The notes: a model not told the origin generated them from the letters alone. Positions 34,294 through 45,613 are shown, numbered from the stretch's first letter. The stretch: 53,818 bases of DNA from Stappia sp. WLB 29 (GCF_023507705.1 NZ_JALBGD010000009.1:192919-246736), one strand, 5' to 3'. Program-made: numbers and translations.

Positions 34294-36751
34294 TGTCCTC
34301 GTCCGCCGGCGGCGGCGCATCGGCCGCTTCAGCGGCAAGCATGCGCTCCACCTCGGCAAGCAGGTCCGGCACCAAGCGGGGATCGGCGACGAGGCGACCG
34401 TCCTCCTCCCGCAGGATCGCCAGGAACGCCTCGCGCCGGATGGCCGCGAGCGCCTTCGGATCGACGCTCGCAATCGGCGCGGCGGCGCGCACCGCCATGG
34501 TCATCAGCCGGTCGGCCGCAGAAAGCCGTCCCCACAGATAGTCGTGCTCGCGCCAGCGGCGGTTGAAGAAGGCGCCGAAGGCATTGAGGTTGTTGCCCTT
34601 CAGCTTGACGCCGTCGGGCCGCAGCGCATGCGGGTCCAGGGGGCTGATCCGGTCGATCAGGATCTCGTTGTATTCCGAGCTCGCCAGCCGGCGCAGCACC
34701 GGCAGCGTGACGAGATCGTAGAAGGCGAAGCCGATATAGGCCGCGACCAGCGGCAGGCGCAGCGGCGGCGGCAGGTAGCTGTAGGCCATCACCGAGAAGG
34801 CATCGTCGCAAAGCCGGTCGAGATCGGCGAGCCCCATGAGGGTCGCCAACTGATCCAGCACCTCGCCGATGGTCTCGACATCGTCCGGCGCGCAGGCGGC
34901 GAGCCGTGCCGCCGCATCGGCCGTCTCCGCACCGTAGAAACTCACCGACCAGCGCTGCCCGAGATGGTCGACCTGCTCGTACAGCGTGCTCTTGAGCTCG
35001 TCCATTTCCGCCGGACGCAGCTCCAGTTCGGCGCCGGCCGCACGGTAGAGCCGGTTGAGCCGGCGGATCACGAACCGCAGCCGGCGGATGCGGTAGTCGA
35101 CATCGAGCCCGCGCAGGAAGCGGATGATCGGCTGCGGCGTCGGCCCCTCCACCCCGCCATGGCCGGAGGCGGCGTCGGCATGCTGACGCGCCAACCAGGC
35201 CTCGATCCGCATTTCGCAGTCGCGCGGGGCCGTCACCGTGCCGCCCAGGGTTCCCGCCCGGGCCGTGGCGAGCTGGGCCAGGAGATCCGCCACGCGCGTC
35301 ACCACGCCGGACAGCTTCAGCCGCTGATAACCGTGATAGGCATAACCGGCAGAGGCATGGGCGCGCTGGTTGGCCAGCATCCGGCAGCGGGTGAGCTCGG
35401 GAACCGTCATCGGCCGGTCGAGGTCGGCGCGCAGGATCGACGCCACTTCGCTTTCCACGACCGGCTCGGCCGCGGTGATCACTTCCGTCACCTGACGGAC
35501 GTCGCGATTGTACTCCTCCACCTGCTCCAGCGCGTCGCCGATGGGCTCGTTGCGCGGGATATGGGCAAGCGATGCGAGAATGACGCGGAAGAAGCCGGGC
35601 AAATTACCCTCTCCCGCGCCAGGCGCTCCCTCCTCGCCATGGCCGTTGCCGGGAACCGGCGCCTCGTCCTTGCGGCCGAGGACATTGGCCATCGGGTCGA
35701 CATAGACGATCCGCCGCACGACCTCGCGCGCTGCCGGCCGACCGGCGATCGCCTCGATCACCGGCTGGAAAGGCTTGTTCATGACGACGCTGCCATCGAC
35801 CAGAATGCGGGCCTCGGGAGGCGTCCCGCTGCGCCCGAAGGCGCGGTGCAGGAAGATGCCGCGCAGCGGCCAGCTCTCGCCGCGCGCCTCAAGCACCCGG
35901 TCCATTTCGCCCACCGTCATCGGCGGAAAGGCGCCGGGAAAGGCGGAGGTCGCCCGCGCCGAAAAGATCAGATCGGGAATGCGCGTATCGGTGAAGTCGG
36001 AGACGATGTCGCCATTGCCCCGGCTGCTGGCGGAATAGCGCAGGATCAGCCGGTGCTCGGTCTCCTCCACCTCCACCGGATCGTCGATGGCAAAGCGGCG
36101 GCGGGCGCCGTGGAAGTCGGTGACGGTGACGAAGAGGTCCAGCGACTGGCCCTGCGGGATGAGCGAGTGGGGCGCACCGGGCGCATCGTCGGCCCGCATC
36201 CCCTTGGCCGCATCCAGCATCCAGCCGACATAGCGCTCGCCGGAAAAGGGAGGGGTGAACCAGCGCGCCTGCATGAACTGGCGCAGCTTGGTGCGGGTTT
36301 CCGGGTCGCCGAGCTCGGACTTCAGCGCCATGCCGACCAGCCGGTCGAGCACCGGGGCGATGGAGCCCTTGAGATAGCGGCTGAGGCCGACCGGCTCGTT
36401 TGACAGCCGGGTGACATCGGCGTTTTCAAGCCAGAGGTCGCGGTGGCCGTCGAGAGTGAGATTATGCGCCAGCGCCCGCGCCAGCATGACGCCGTTGACG
36501 CCGCCGGCGGAGGCACCCGCAATCACGTCGACGACGACCCGCAGGTCCAGCGCAGGCGCGAACATCTCCAGGAACCGCTGATAGACCTCGGTGCTGCTCT
36601 CGTCCCGCGCGGATGCCCCGGCCCCGTTCGCCTCCAGGCGCCGCGACGCCCGCACCAGGTTCAGGAATTCCCGCGTGATGCCATGCATGTAGACGGCAAG
36701 GGAAACCCCTCCGTAAAGCACCAGCGCCAAACGCAACTCGATCTGTTTCAT
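34268..36751 (-). CDS. Patatin-like phospholipase, long form
   Basis: An 827-residue patatin-like protein. The N-terminal domain has the oxyanion stretch LVLYGGVSLAVYMHG, nucleophile elbow GASAGG and the catalytic-dyad Asp in DGSVVMNKPF. The C-terminal half (about 450-827) is a long helical extension of the DUF3376 type. Expected to be a lipid acyl hydrolase; cytoplasmic or peripheral membrane, since no signal peptide is seen. Start at ATG 36751 (AGGA upstream); an open frame continues to 36802 without family character. Confidence 0.9.
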   Translation of the reverse strand: MKQIELRLALVLYGGVSLAVYMHGITREFLNLVRASRRLEANGAGASARDESSTEVYQRFLEMFAPALDLRVVVDVIAGASAGGVNGVMLARALAHNLTLDGHRDLWLENADVTRLSNEPVGLSRYLKGSIAPVLDRLVGMALKSELGDPETRTKLRQFMQARWFTPPFSGERYVGWMLDAAKGMRADDAPGAPHSLIPQGQSLDLFVTVTDFHGARRRFAIDDPVEVEETEHRLILRYSASSRGNGDIVSDFTDTRIPDLIFSARATSAFPGAFPPMTVGEMDRVLEARGESWPLRGIFLHRAFGRSGTPPEARILVDGSVVMNKPFQPVIEAIAGRPAAREVVRRIVYVDPMANVLGRKDEAPVPGNGHGEEGAPGAGEGNLPGFFRVILASLAHIPRNEPIGDALEQVEEYNRDVRQVTEVITAAEPVVESEVASILRADLDRPMTVPELTRCRMLANQRAHASAGYAYHGYQRLKLSGVVTRVADLLAQLATARAGTLGGTVTAPRDCEMRIEAWLARQHADAASGHGGVEGPTPQPIIRFLRGLDVDYRIRRLRFVIRRLNRLYRAAGAELELRPAEMDELKSTLYEQVDHLGQRWSVSFYGAETADAAARLAACAPDDVETIGEVLDQLATLMGLADLDRLCDDAFSVMAYSYLPPPLRLPLVAAYIGFAFYDLVTLPVLRRLASSEYNEILIDRISPLDPHALRPDGVKLKGNNLNAFGAFFNRRWREHDYLWGRLSAADRLMTMAVRAAAPIASVDPKALAAIRREAFLAILREEDGRLVADPRLVPDLLAEVERMLAAEAADAPPPADEDISSEPASA

Positions 36752-36820
36752 GGATCCTACCGGAACAGGACGCCGCCGCCATGGTCCGCCTGTTCGCCGC
36801 AAAGCGCAATGGGCAAGCGG

Positions 36821-38134
36821 TCAGGAGCGCCCGCCGCGCTCCCGCCGAAGCTTGTCCCAATAGTCGAGGCGCTTGCGCAGCTCGCGCTCGAAGCCCCGCT
36901 CGGGCGGGTCGTAGAAGCGCTGGCGGCCCATCGCCTCGGGAAAGTAGTCCTGCCCCGAAAAGCCGTCCGGCTGATCGTGGTCATAGGCGTAGCCCTCGCC
37001 GTAGCCTTCCGACTTCATCAGCTTGGTGGGCGCGTTGAGGATGTGCTTGGGCGGGGCCAGCGAGCCGTGCTGCTTGGCCGCGCGCATCGCCGCCTTGTAG
37101 GCGACATAGGCGCCGTTCGACTTCGGCGCCGTCGCCAGATAGACGACCGACTGCGCCAGCGCCAGCTCGCCCTCGGGCGAGCCGAGCATCTGGTAGGCAT
37201 CGCGCGCCGCATTGGCCTGGACCAGCGCGTTGGGGTCGGCAAGGCCGATGTCCTCGACCGCCATGCGGATCAGCCGCCGGGCGAGGAACAACGGATCCTC
37301 GCCGCCGTCCAGCATGCGGCAAAACCAGTAGAGCGCGGCATCCGGGTCCGACCCGCGCACAGACTTGTGCAGAGCGGAAATGAGATTGTAGTGGCCGTCG
37401 CGCGACTTGTCGTAGACCGGCGCGCGGCGCTGAACGAGCTCCTGCAGCCGTTCGGCATCGAAGGTCTCCCCGCCCCGCGCGGCACGCCAAACGTCTTCGG
37501 CCAGCGTCAGCGCGGCGCGCCCGTCGCCATCGGCCATGCGCAGGAGCGCGGCGCGCGCGCCCTCGTCGAGCGGCAGCGGCCGCCCCTCCTCCGCCTCGGC
37601 GCGGGCGAGAAGCCGCTCCAGCGCCTCGCTGTCGAGCGTGCGGAAGGTCAGCACATGCGCCCGCGACAGCAGCGCGGCATTGAGCTCGAAGCTCGGGTTC
37701 TCGGTGGTGGCGCCGACCAGCGTCACCGTGCCGTCCTCCATCACTGGGAGAAAGCTGTCCTGCTGGGCCCGGTTGAAGCGGTGGATCTCGTCGACGAAGA
37801 GCAGCGTCGCCTTGCCGGTGAGGCGCGAGGCACGCGCCGCCTCGAACACCTTCTTCAACTCGGCAACGCCGCTGAAGATCGCCGAGATCTGCTCGAAGCG
37901 CAGGTCCGTCGCATCCGCCAGCAGGCGCGCCACCGTCGTCTTGCCGGTGCCCGGCGGCCCCCAGAACACCAGCGAGCCGAGCGAGCCGGTCTCCAGCATG
38001 CGGGTCAGCACGCCGTCGGGGCCGAGCAGGTGATCCTGCCCGACCACGTCGGAAAGCTGCGCCGGGCGCAGCCGGTCGGCGAGCGGCCGGCGGGTCTGCG
38101 CCCCGAGCCCTGCGGACTGGAAGAGATCGCTCAT
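36821..38134 (-). CDS. rarA: Replication-associated recombination protein RarA (MgsA)
   Basis: A 437-residue AAA+ ATPase acting at stalled replication forks. Motifs: PLADRLRPAQLSDVVGQDHLL at the start, Walker A GPPGTGKTT, Walker B FVDEIHRFNRAQQD, sensor 1 GATTENPSFELNAALLSRA, and the C-terminal HSVRGSDPDA-like stretch in LHKSVRGSDPDAALYW. Lies 25 nt downstream of the Do protease gene on the same strand. Confidence 0.95.
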   Translation of the reverse strand: MSDLFQSAGLGAQTRRPLADRLRPAQLSDVVGQDHLLGPDGVLTRMLETGSLGSLVFWGPPGTGKTTVARLLADATDLRFEQISAIFSGVAELKKVFEAARASRLTGKATLLFVDEIHRFNRAQQDSFLPVMEDGTVTLVGATTENPSFELNAALLSRAHVLTFRTLDSEALERLLARAEAEEGRPLPLDEGARAALLRMADGDGRAALTLAEDVWRAARGGETFDAERLQELVQRRAPVYDKSRDGHYNLISALHKSVRGSDPDAALYWFCRMLDGGEDPLFLARRLIRMAVEDIGLADPNALVQANAARDAYQMLGSPEGELALAQSVVYLATAPKSNGAYVAYKAAMRAAKQHGSLAPPKHILNAPTKLMKSEGYGEGYAYDHDQPDGFSGQDYFPEAMGRQRFYDPPERGFERELRKRLDYWDKLRRERGGRS

Positions 38135-38159
38135 CGGAAGATGCCCTGTTCCTGCCGCC

Positions 38160-39596
38160 TCAACCCCTCAGCGCTATCCTGAGCACTCGGCCGCCGCGCC
38201 GGATCTCCAGCCGCCAGACGCCCGGATCGCTGCCGGCGATGCGCTGCAGCGTGCGGGTGGTGTCGACCTCGCGGCCGTTGATGGTCTGGACCACGTCCCC
38301 GACCTGCAGCCCGACGCGGGCGGCCGGCGAGCCGGGCTCGATCCTGGTGATGACGACGCCCGTGTCGAAACCGTCGAGACGCAGTTCCTCGGCAACGGCC
38401 GGCGACAGGTTCATCACCGTCGTGCCGGCGAAGGGCGAGTAATCGGAGATCTCGCGTGCATCGCGCGGGACGGTTTCGGGCGCCGCCTCCAGCGCCACCT
38501 CCAGCTTCACCTCGCCGCGCGGCCGTACGACCGTCAATATGGTTGTGGAACCGAGCGTGCGGGTGGCGAAGCGATAGCCGAAGCTGTCCGGATCCGTCAC
38601 TTCAATATCGCCGACATGGGTGATCAGGTCGCCGACCTTGAGCCCGGCGCGCTCTGCCGGACTGCCGGCACCGACCACGGTCACCAGAACGCCGCTGGGG
38701 CGGTCGAGGCCGAGCGCCTCGGCGATCTCGGCGCTGACGGTCTGCAGGCTGGCACCGAGCCAGGGCCGGCGCACGCGGCCGTCGTTCTCCGCCGCGTCGA
38801 CGACAAAATGCACCATATTGGACGGAATGGCGAAGCCGATGCCGTTGGACCCGCCGGAGCGAGAGAAGATCGCCGTGTTGATGCCGACCAGCCGGCCTTC
38901 CATGTCGACCAGCGCGCCGCCGGAATTGCCCGGATTGATGGCCGCGTCCGTCTGGATGAAGAACTGGTAGTCGGAAACGCCCACCCTGGTGCGGGCCAGC
39001 GCCGAGATGATCCCTTGCGTGACCGTCTGGCCGACGCCGAAGGGATTGCCGATGGCCAGCACGATATCGCCGACAGCGAGTGTGTCGGAATCGGCGAACT
39101 CGATATGCGGGAAGGTCTCGGACGCATCCCTCACCCGCAGGATGGCGAGATCCGTGCGCTCGTCCTTCAGCACGATCTCGGCATCGAACTCGCGCCGGTC
39201 GGCCAGCGCCACCCGCACCGCGTCCGCTTCCGCGATCACGTGGTTGTTGGTGACGATGATGCCGTCGGCCGACACGATGACGCCGGAGCCGAGCGAGGAC
39301 TGTACACGCTCGCGCGGGCGCCCCATGTCCTGGCCCGGCCCGCCGAAGAAGCGGCGGAAGAACGGATCGTCGAAGAAGGGCGAGACCGGGCGGCTCTGCA
39401 CCGTGCGGCTGGCATAGACGTTGACGACCGCCGGCGCGGCCTGCTGCACCACTGGCGCGAAGGACAGGCGGAGCTCGGCCGCATCGCGCGGCGCTGTCCG
39501 CTCCTGGGCACCGGGCACGCCGGCGCCGGCGAACGTAATGAGAAGGACGGTGGCAAGCGCGAGCGAAGCGCGGCCTGCGAGGGTGTAGACGGACAT
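38160..39596 (-). CDS. Do-family (DegQ/DegP-like) serine endoprotease
   Basis: A 478-residue periplasmic protease/chaperone with a signal peptide (about residues 1-30), a trypsin-like domain with the triad His119 (TNNHVI), Asp149 (ERTDLAIL) and Ser225 (GNSGGAL), and two PDZ domains (about 280-375 and 385-478). Degrades misfolded envelope proteins. The ATG at 39596 has GAGG 9 nt upstream; a start at 39647 would add 17 basic residues to the signal peptide. Confidence 0.93.
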   Translation of the reverse strand: MSVYTLAGRASLALATVLLITFAGAGVPGAQERTAPRDAAELRLSFAPVVQQAAPAVVNVYASRTVQSRPVSPFFDDPFFRRFFGGPGQDMGRPRERVQSSLGSGVIVSADGIIVTNNHVIAEADAVRVALADRREFDAEIVLKDERTDLAILRVRDASETFPHIEFADSDTLAVGDIVLAIGNPFGVGQTVTQGIISALARTRVGVSDYQFFIQTDAAINPGNSGGALVDMEGRLVGINTAIFSRSGGSNGIGFAIPSNMVHFVVDAAENDGRVRRPWLGASLQTVSAEIAEALGLDRPSGVLVTVVGAGSPAERAGLKVGDLITHVGDIEVTDPDSFGYRFATRTLGSTTILTVVRPRGEVKLEVALEAAPETVPRDAREISDYSPFAGTTVMNLSPAVAEELRLDGFDTGVVITRIEPGSPAARVGLQVGDVVQTINGREVDTTRTLQRIAGSDPGVWRLEIRRGGRVLRIALRG

Positions 39597-39680
39597 CCCT
39601 GGAAACCTCACCGATTTGCGGCGCCGGGCATGGCCGGAACGACTCATGCCCCGCCTTTGGACAGTCGAGCCAAACCTAAC

Positions 39681-39707
39681 AAAAAAGGCGACCCGAAGGC
39701 CGCCTTT
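39681..39707 (-). terminator. Intrinsic terminator of the ribosomal supercluster
   Basis: Stem AAAGGCG (39684-39690) with CGCCTTT (39701-39707), extendable by two further pairs across a mismatch, followed on the minus strand by a T6 run and TGTTAGG. It lies 38-64 nt after the rplQ stop and ends the rpsJ-rplQ unit. Confidence 0.88.
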
Positions 39708-39744
39708 CCGTGTGCGAATGCGAATGCGAGGTTCGCCCGCAAGA

Positions 39745-40170
39745 TCAAGCCGCAGCTTCGGCGCCCTCGGCAGCCTCGTTGCGCGCCCGGTCGACCGCGC
39801 CCTTGGCGTCGACGTCGCGATCGACGAACTCGATCACGGCCATCGGGGCATTGTCGCCGTAGCGGAACCCGGCCTTGAGAACACGGGTGTAGCCGCCGTT
39901 GCGGCCCTTGTAGCGCTCGGCAAGCGTGTCGAACAGCTTGCGAACGAGGGCAACGTCGCGGATCTGCGCGATCGCCTGACGGCGGGCATGCAGGTCACCA
40001 CGCTTGCCGAGGGTGACGAGCTTTTCCACGATCGGCCGCAGTTCCTTGGCCTTCGGGAGGGTCGTCACGATCTGCTCATGCTCAATCAGCGAAGCGGACA
40101 TGTTGGCAAACATCGCCTTGCGATGGCTGGATGTCCGGTTGAGCTTGCGGCCGCGATTGCCGTGGCGCAT
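39745..40170 (-). CDS. rplQ: 50S ribosomal protein L17
   Basis: A 141-residue L17, starting [20 protein letters not shown], which is diagnostic. Last gene of the alpha operon, directly after rpoA as in most bacteria. The Ala/Glu-rich tail (AAEGAEAAA) is common in this group. Confidence 0.98.
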   Translation of the reverse strand: MRHGNRGRKLNRTSSHRKAMFANMSASLIEHEQIVTTLPKAKELRPIVEKLVTLGKRGDLHARRQAIAQIRDVALVRKLFDTLAERYKGRNGGYTRVLKAGFRYGDNAPMAVIEFVDRDVDAKGAVDRARNEAAEGAEAAA

Positions 40171-40248
40171 GGCTCTCTCCTTTTTGTCTGGCGGTCACGT
40201 CTCTTGCGTGCCGCCGCCTGTCCCTTGGAAGACCGCGCTTTCGCGCGA

Positions 40249-41271
40249 TCAGTACTGATGATCCTCGTAACGCTTGGCGAGCTCGTCGATGTTCTCCGGC
40301 GGCCAGTTGGCCACTTCCATGCCGAGATGGAGCCCCATCTGGGCGAGAACTTCCTTGATCTCGTTGAGCGACTTGCGGCCGAAGTTCGGGGTGCGCAGCA
40401 TCTCCGCCTCGGTCTTCTGAATGAGATCGCCAATATACACGATATTGTCGTTCTTCAGACAGTTGGCCGAACGCACCGACAGCTCCAGCTCGTCGACCTT
40501 CTTCAGAAGCGCCGGGTTGAACGCGAGTTCGGGGACGGTGTCCTCCTTCACTTCGCGACGCGGCTCTTCGAAGTTGACGAAGATCGAAAGCTGGTCCTGC
40601 AGGATGCGCGCCGCGAATGCGACGGAATCTTCCGGAGAAACCGAACCGTCGGTCTCCACGTTCAGGGTCAGCTTGTCGTAGTCGAGAACCTGGCCTTCAC
40701 GGGTGTTCTCGACCTTGTAGGAGACCTTCTTGACCGGGGAGTAGAGGCTGTCGACCGGGATGAGCCCGATCGGAGCATCTTCCGGACGGTTGCGCTCCGC
40801 CGGCACGTAGCCCTTGCCGGTGTCGACCGTGAACTCCATGCGGATCTCCGCGCCCTCGTCGAGGGTGCAAAGGACGAGATCGGGGTTGAGAACCTCGATG
40901 TCGCCGACCGTCTGGATGTCGCCGGCCGTCACCACGCCCGGACCCTGCTTGCGCACGACCATGCGCTTGGGGCCCTCGCCCTGCATGCGCAGCGCGATTT
41001 CCTTGATGTTCAGGACGATGTCGGTGACATCTTCCCGCACGCCCGGAATGGACGAGAACTCGTGCAGGACGCCGTCGATCTGCACCGCCGTCACTGCCGC
41101 GCCCTGGAGCGAAGACAGAAGCACGCGGCGCAGGGCATTGCCCAGCGTCAGACCGAAGCCACGCTCAAGCGGCTCGGCGACGACCGTGCCGACGACACGC
41201 GGGTCGTGGCCGGGCTTCACCTCGAGCTTGTTCGGCTTGATCAGTTCCTGCCAGTTTTTGTGAATGCTCAA
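40249..41271 (-). CDS. rpoA: DNA-directed RNA polymerase subunit alpha
   Basis: A 340-residue alpha subunit: N-terminal assembly domain ([26 protein letters not shown]) and C-terminal domain ([24 protein letters not shown]...[14 protein letters not shown]) that contacts UP elements and activators. Ends [18 protein letters not shown], typical of Alphaproteobacteria. Confidence 0.98.
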   Translation of the reverse strand: MSIHKNWQELIKPNKLEVKPGHDPRVVGTVVAEPLERGFGLTLGNALRRVLLSSLQGAAVTAVQIDGVLHEFSSIPGVREDVTDIVLNIKEIALRMQGEGPKRMVVRKQGPGVVTAGDIQTVGDIEVLNPDLVLCTLDEGAEIRMEFTVDTGKGYVPAERNRPEDAPIGLIPVDSLYSPVKKVSYKVENTREGQVLDYDKLTLNVETDGSVSPEDSVAFAARILQDQLSIFVNFEEPRREVKEDTVPELAFNPALLKKVDELELSVRSANCLKNDNIVYIGDLIQKTEAEMLRTPNFGRKSLNEIKEVLAQMGLHLGMEVANWPPENIDELAKRYEDHQY

Positions 41272-41350
41272 TTCTTATCCTCCGGCTGTCCCGCCGGTCT
41301 CGAGGACCGGCCATGCTGTGCCATGGGAATGAACGATATGCGGCTGAGCG

Positions 41351-41740
41351 TCAGACGCGGCGGCGCTTGCGCGGACGGCACCCGTTGTGCGGGATCGGCG
41401 TCACGTCGCGGATCGAGGTCACCATGAAGCCGGCGGCCTGCAGGGCGCGCAAAGCGGACTCACGGCCCGACCCGGGACCGCGAACCTCGACCTCGAGGGT
41501 GCGCATGCCGTGCTCGGCCGCCTTGCGGGCAGCGTCCTCGGCCGCGACCTGGGCGGCATACGGGGTCGACTTGCGCGAGCCCTTGAAGCCCATCGCACCG
41601 GCAGACGACCAGGAGATCGTGTTGCCCTGTGCGTCGGTGATGGTGATCATCGTGTTGTTGAACGTGGAGTTCACATGCGCCACGCCGGAGGAAATATTCT
41701 TTCGCTCGCGGCGGCGGACGCGCGTGGTGTCTTTAGCCAT
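41351..41740 (-). CDS. rpsK: 30S ribosomal protein S11
   Basis: A 129-residue S11 with [19 protein letters not shown] and C-terminal [18 protein letters not shown], both diagnostic. Located between rpsM and rpoA in the alpha operon. Confidence 0.98.
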   Translation of the reverse strand: MAKDTTRVRRRERKNISSGVAHVNSTFNNTMITITDAQGNTISWSSAGAMGFKGSRKSTPYAAQVAAEDAARKAAEHGMRTLEVEVRGPGSGRESALRALQAAGFMVTSIRDVTPIPHNGCRPRKRRRV

Positions 41741-41811
41741 GTCTTTGTCCTTTGGTCGATCTCGTCACCGCCGTAAGTCGGCGGCTCCACCGGGCCTGAT
41801 TGCCAGTGAGA

Positions 41812-42180
41812 TTACTTCTTCTTGCCGGCAATCGGCTTCGCCGGACCCTTGCGGGTGCGGGCGTTCGTATGGGTACGCTGGCCGCGCACCGGAAGACCGC
41901 GACGATGGCGCAGGCCGCGATAGCAGCCAAGGTCCATCAGACGCTTGATGTTCATGGCCGTCTCACGACGCAGATCGCCCTCGACCATATAGTCGCGGTC
42001 GATGGTCTCGCGGATCGCGAGCACTTCGGCGTCGGACAGCTCGTTGACGCGGCGCTCGGGCGCAATGTTCACCTTCTCGATGATTTCCTGCGCGAACTTC
42101 GAGCCAATGCCGTGAATGTACTGAAGCGCGATGACGACGCGCTTGTTGGTCGGGATATTTACACCTGCGATACGGGCCAC
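41812..42180 (-). CDS. rpsM: 30S ribosomal protein S13
   Basis: A 122-residue S13. The start is GTG at 42180, giving the family N-terminus (M)[14 protein letters not shown], with GGAG 6 nt upstream; an ATG four codons earlier (42192) lacks spacing to any ribosome-binding site. The C-terminus ends [23 protein letters not shown]. First gene of the alpha operon after adk, with a 158-nt gap that may hold an internal promoter. Confidence 0.97.
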   Translation of the reverse strand: MARIAGVNIPTNKRVVIALQYIHGIGSKFAQEIIEKVNIAPERRVNELSDAEVLAIRETIDRDYMVEGDLRRETAMNIKRLMDLGCYRGLRHRRGLPVRGQRTHTNARTRKGPAKPIAGKKK

Positions 42181-42338
42181 TGCCGTCTCCATGTCAATGG
42201 CGCGACCTCGGGGTGAGGACCGCGCCGGGTTGTCCCCGCGTCCGGTGGAGCCCGGCCCCTGCGGAGGAAAGCGCAAACGCACCCGTGCCGCGCGTTTCAC
42301 GCGGTCCGGATGCAGGCGTTTTGCTGGAGCCGCGAGCC

Positions 42339-42935
42339 TTAGCCCGCAGCCGCCACCGCGTCAAGCGCGGAATCGATCTGTGCCGAGACGGTGTCGATCG
42401 GCTTCATGCCGTCGATGCCGACCAGCTGTCCGCGGCGGCGATAGTAGGGAGCCACCACCGCGGTGTCGCGGTTATAGGCCTCGAGCCGCTGCTTGAAGAC
42501 CTCCGGATCGTCGTCCTTGCGGACCGGCTGCCCAGCGGCCTTGGCATCGGCGGCGCGCTTCATGATGCGGTCGACGAGGATCGATTGATCGACCTCCAGT
42601 TCCAGCACCATATCGAGCTTCAGCCCCTTGCCGGCCAGCATGTGGTCGAGCGCCTCGGCCTGGGCGACGGTGCGCGGAAAGCCGTCGAGGATGAACCCCT
42701 TCTGGGCGTCCGCTTCCTCGATCCGGTCGGCGACGATGCCGATGACGATCTCGTCGGACACGAGGCCGCCGGCATCCATCACCGCCTTGGCCTGCAGGCC
42801 GACCGGCGTGCCGGCCGCAACGGCGGCGCGCAGCATGTCACCGGTGGAAAGCTGCGGAATTCCGTACTTCTCGACCAGCCGAGCGGCCTGCGTTCCCTTG
42901 CCGGCGCCCGGCGGTCCGAGAAAAATCAACCTCAT
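42339..42935 (-). CDS. adk: Adenylate kinase
   Basis: A 198-residue short-type adenylate kinase: P-loop [42 protein letters not shown]. The long zinc-binding lid of larger forms is missing; instead a short lid around [24 protein letters not shown] is present, as usual in this group. It overlaps the secY stop in ATGA. Confidence 0.97.
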   Translation of the reverse strand: MRLIFLGPPGAGKGTQAARLVEKYGIPQLSTGDMLRAAVAAGTPVGLQAKAVMDAGGLVSDEIVIGIVADRIEEADAQKGFILDGFPRTVAQAEALDHMLAGKGLKLDMVLELEVDQSILVDRIMKRAADAKAAGQPVRKDDDPEVFKQRLEAYNRDTAVVAPYYRRRGQLVGIDGMKPIDTVSAQIDSALDAVAAAG

Positions 42936-44266
42936 CTGCGCTTCCCCCTGAGTTTCGCCTTCTTGACAAGGCCTTCGTACTGATGCGCGAGCAGATGGCC
43001 CTGGATCTGGGAAACCGTATCCATGGTCACGCTGACGATGATCAGCAGCGAGGTGCCTCCGAAGTAGAACGGAACGCCGGTCGCGGAAATGAGGAATTCG
43101 GGTAATAGACAGACCAGGACGATGTAGATGGCACCGACCACCGTGATCCGGGTCAGCACATAATCGATATACTGCGCGGTGCGCTCGCCCGGACGGAAGC
43201 CCGGAATGAAGCCGCCGTGCTTCTTCAGGTTGTCGGCCGTATCGGACGGGTTGAACACGATCGCCGTGTAGAAGAAGCAGAAGAACACGATGAGCGCCGC
43301 GTAGAGCAGCATGTAGAGCGGCTGGCCGTGGCCGAGCAGCGCGGTGACCGTGGTCAGCCAACTGCTCTCGTCGCCGGTCGTGCCGAGGCCGGACAGCGTC
43401 GCCGGAACCAGCAGCAGCGAAGAGGCGAAGATCGGCGGAATGACGCCGGCGGTGTTGAGCTTCAGCGGCAGGAACGAGGTGTTGCCCTCGAACATGCGGT
43501 TGCCGACATTGCGCTTGGGATACTGGATCAGGAGCCGGCGCTGCGCGCGCTCCATGAACACGATCAGCGCAATCACCACGATCGACAGCAGAATGATGCC
43601 GATGATGATCGGGGTGGCCAGCGCACCCTGGCGGCCGAGCTCAAGCGTCGAGGCGACGGCCGAGGGCAGACCGGCGACGATGCCGGCGAAGATGATCAGC
43701 GAGATGCCGTTGCCGATGCCGCGGGCGGTGATCTGCTCGCCCAGCCACATCAGGAACATGGTGCCGCCGACCAGCGTGATCACCGCGGAAATGCGGAAGA
43801 ACCAGCCCGGATCGACCACCACATTGGCGGCGCTCTCGAGGCCGATGGCGATGCCGTAGGCCTGGAAGGTCGCCAGCACCACCGTACCGTAGCGGGTGTA
43901 CTGGTTGATGACCTTGCGCCCCTGCTCGCCTTCCTTCTTCAGCTGCTCCAGCGAGGGAACCACCGAGGTCAGCAGCTGGATGATGATCGAGGCGGAGATG
44001 TAGGGCATGATTCCCAGCGCCAGGATCGCCATGCGCTCCACGGCACCGCCGGAAAACATGTTGAACAGCCCGACAATGCCCTGCTGCGCCTGGCCGAAGG
44101 CCTGGGCGAAGGCCTCCGGATTGATTCCGGGCAGCGGCACGTAAGTGCCGAACCGATACACAAGAAGCGCACCCAGTGTGAACCAGATACGCTTCTTCAA
44201 TTCCTCGGCTTTGGCGAAAGCTGAAAAATTCAGATTAGCCGCTAGCTGTTCGGCAGCAGATGCCAT
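42932..44266 (-). CDS. secY: Protein translocase subunit SecY
   Basis: A 444-residue SecY with ten membrane segments, the central channel of the Sec translocon. N-terminal [24 protein letters not shown] and C-terminal [25 protein letters not shown] are typical. Lies between rplO and adk. Confidence 0.98.
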   Translation of the reverse strand: MASAAEQLAANLNFSAFAKAEELKKRIWFTLGALLVYRFGTYVPLPGINPEAFAQAFGQAQQGIVGLFNMFSGGAVERMAILALGIMPYISASIIIQLLTSVVPSLEQLKKEGEQGRKVINQYTRYGTVVLATFQAYGIAIGLESAANVVVDPGWFFRISAVITLVGGTMFLMWLGEQITARGIGNGISLIIFAGIVAGLPSAVASTLELGRQGALATPIIIGIILLSIVVIALIVFMERAQRRLLIQYPKRNVGNRMFEGNTSFLPLKLNTAGVIPPIFASSLLLVPATLSGLGTTGDESSWLTTVTALLGHGQPLYMLLYAALIVFFCFFYTAIVFNPSDTADNLKKHGGFIPGFRPGERTAQYIDYVLTRITVVGAIYIVLVCLLPEFLISATGVPFYFGGTSLLIIVSVTMDTVSQIQGHLLAHQYEGLVKKAKLRGKRR

Positions 44267-44315
44267 TCCGGGCTCCGGTCAATTCTCGAGCAATCTGACG
44301 TGGGAAAACCCAGGC

Positions 44316-44786
44316 TTATTCAGCCTGGGCTCCGATAATCGTGACCTTGCCGCCGGCCTTCTCGACCGCGGCAAGCGCGTTCTTGGAGGCGCCGGAGACC
44401 TCGAAGGTCACTCCCGCCTTCAGCTCACCGTCGGAGAGCAGGCGGACGCCGTCCTTAACGCGGCGGATGACGCCGGCGGCCTTGAGGGCCTCGGCGGTCA
44501 CCGTCTGGGAAGCGTCGAGCTTGCCAGCATCGATCGCGGTCTGAACGCGGCCAAGCGAGACGGCGTTGAAGGACTTGGCGAAGATGTTGGTGAAGCCGCG
44601 CTTCGGCAGGCGACGATGCAGCGGCATCTGGCCGCCCTCGAAGCCCTTGATCGCGACACCCGAGCGGGACTTCTGACCCTTGACGCCACGGCCGCCGGTC
44701 TTGCCCTTGCCCGAACCAATGCCACGGCCGACGCGCATGCGCTCCTTGGTGGCACCCGGATTGTCCCGGAGTTCATTCAGTTTCAT
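44316..44786 (-). CDS. rplO: 50S ribosomal protein L15
   Basis: A 156-residue L15 with [41 protein letters not shown]-type N-terminus (Gly/Lys-rich) and conserved [17 protein letters not shown]. Follows rpmD in the spc operon. Confidence 0.98.
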   Translation of the reverse strand: MKLNELRDNPGATKERMRVGRGIGSGKGKTGGRGVKGQKSRSGVAIKGFEGGQMPLHRRLPKRGFTNIFAKSFNAVSLGRVQTAIDAGKLDASQTVTAEALKAAGVIRRVKDGVRLLSDGELKAGVTFEVSGASKNALAAVEKAGGKVTIIGAQAE

Positions 44787-44806
44787 CGTATGTCTCCCCG
44801 CATCCG

Positions 44807-44998
44807 TTACGCGTCTTCGACGACGCGAACGAGATGCTGAACCTTCCGGATCATGCCACGCACTTCCGGGGTATCCTTCAGCGTCGAGCGGCGGTGCATC
44901 TTGTTCAGACCGAGACCGACGAGCGTTGCCCGCTGGTCCTTCGGGCGCCGGATCGGGCTACCCACCTGCTCGACCGTGACGGTCTTTTCGTTCGCCAT
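44807..44998 (-). CDS. rpmD: 50S ribosomal protein L30
   Basis: A 63-residue L30: [23 protein letters not shown], then [24 protein letters not shown]. Normal length and position between rpsE and rplO. Confidence 0.97.
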   Translation of the reverse strand: MANEKTVTVEQVGSPIRRPKDQRATLVGLGLNKMHRRSTLKDTPEVRGMIRKVQHLVRVVEDA

Positions 44999-45040
44999 GG
45001 AACCAAGCCTTTCTCAAGCTGGGGTCGGCAACTGCCGGGT

Positions 45041-45613
45041 TCAAGCCTCGGCGGCCGGCACGCTGTCGTCGATGTCGCGGCGACGCGACTGGATCTGCGA
45101 AACCTTGAGGCCGCGGCGGGCAGCAACCGAGCGCGGGCTGTCCTCCTGCTTGAGAGCCTCGAAGGTGGCGCGCACCATGTTGTAGGGGTTCGCCGAACCG
45201 AGCGACTTCGCCACCACGTCCTGGACGCCGAGCGTCTCGAACACGGCGCGCATCGGGCCGCCGGCGATGATGCCGGTACCGGCCGGAGCCGCACGCAGCA
45301 CGACCTTGCCGGCGCCGTGGCGGCCGTTGACGTCGTGATGCAGGGTACGACCCTCGCGCAGAGCGACGCGGATCATCGAGCGCTTGGCAGCCTCGGTGGC
45401 CTTGCGGATCGCCTCCGGCACCTCACGTGCCTTGCCGTGACCGAAGCCGACGCGGCCCTTCTGGTCGCCGACCACGACGAGTGCGGCAAAGCCGAAGCGA
45501 CGTCCGCCCTTCACAACCTTGGCGACGCGATTGATGTGCACGAGCTTGTCGACAAACTCGCTGTCGCGCTCGGCGCGATCGCCACCGCGCTCCCGTGTAT
45601 CCTGTCTCGCCAT
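45041..45613 (-). CDS. rpsE: 30S ribosomal protein S5
   Basis: A 190-residue S5 with [29 protein letters not shown] and [20 protein letters not shown]; binds near the decoding centre. Gly-rich loop residues are intact. Between rplR and rpmD. Confidence 0.98.
   Translation of the reverse strand: MARQDTRERGGDRAERDSEFVDKLVHINRVAKVVKGGRRFGFAALVVVGDQKGRVGFGHGKAREVPEAIRKATEAAKRSMIRVALREGRTLHHDVNGRHGAGKVVLRAAPAGTGIIAGGPMRAVFETLGVQDVVAKSLGSANPYNMVRATFEALKQEDSPRSVAARRGLKVSQIQSRRRDIDDSVPAAEA

Noticed and set aside
34544-36403. 619-residue plus-strand frame opposite the patatin gene
   Set aside because: Composition typical of an antisense shadow (His/Arg/Gln-rich) and no ribosome-binding site or motif.
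39616-41427. 603-residue plus-strand frame over rplQ and rpoA
   Set aside because: Runs antisense to two certain genes and through the operon terminator.
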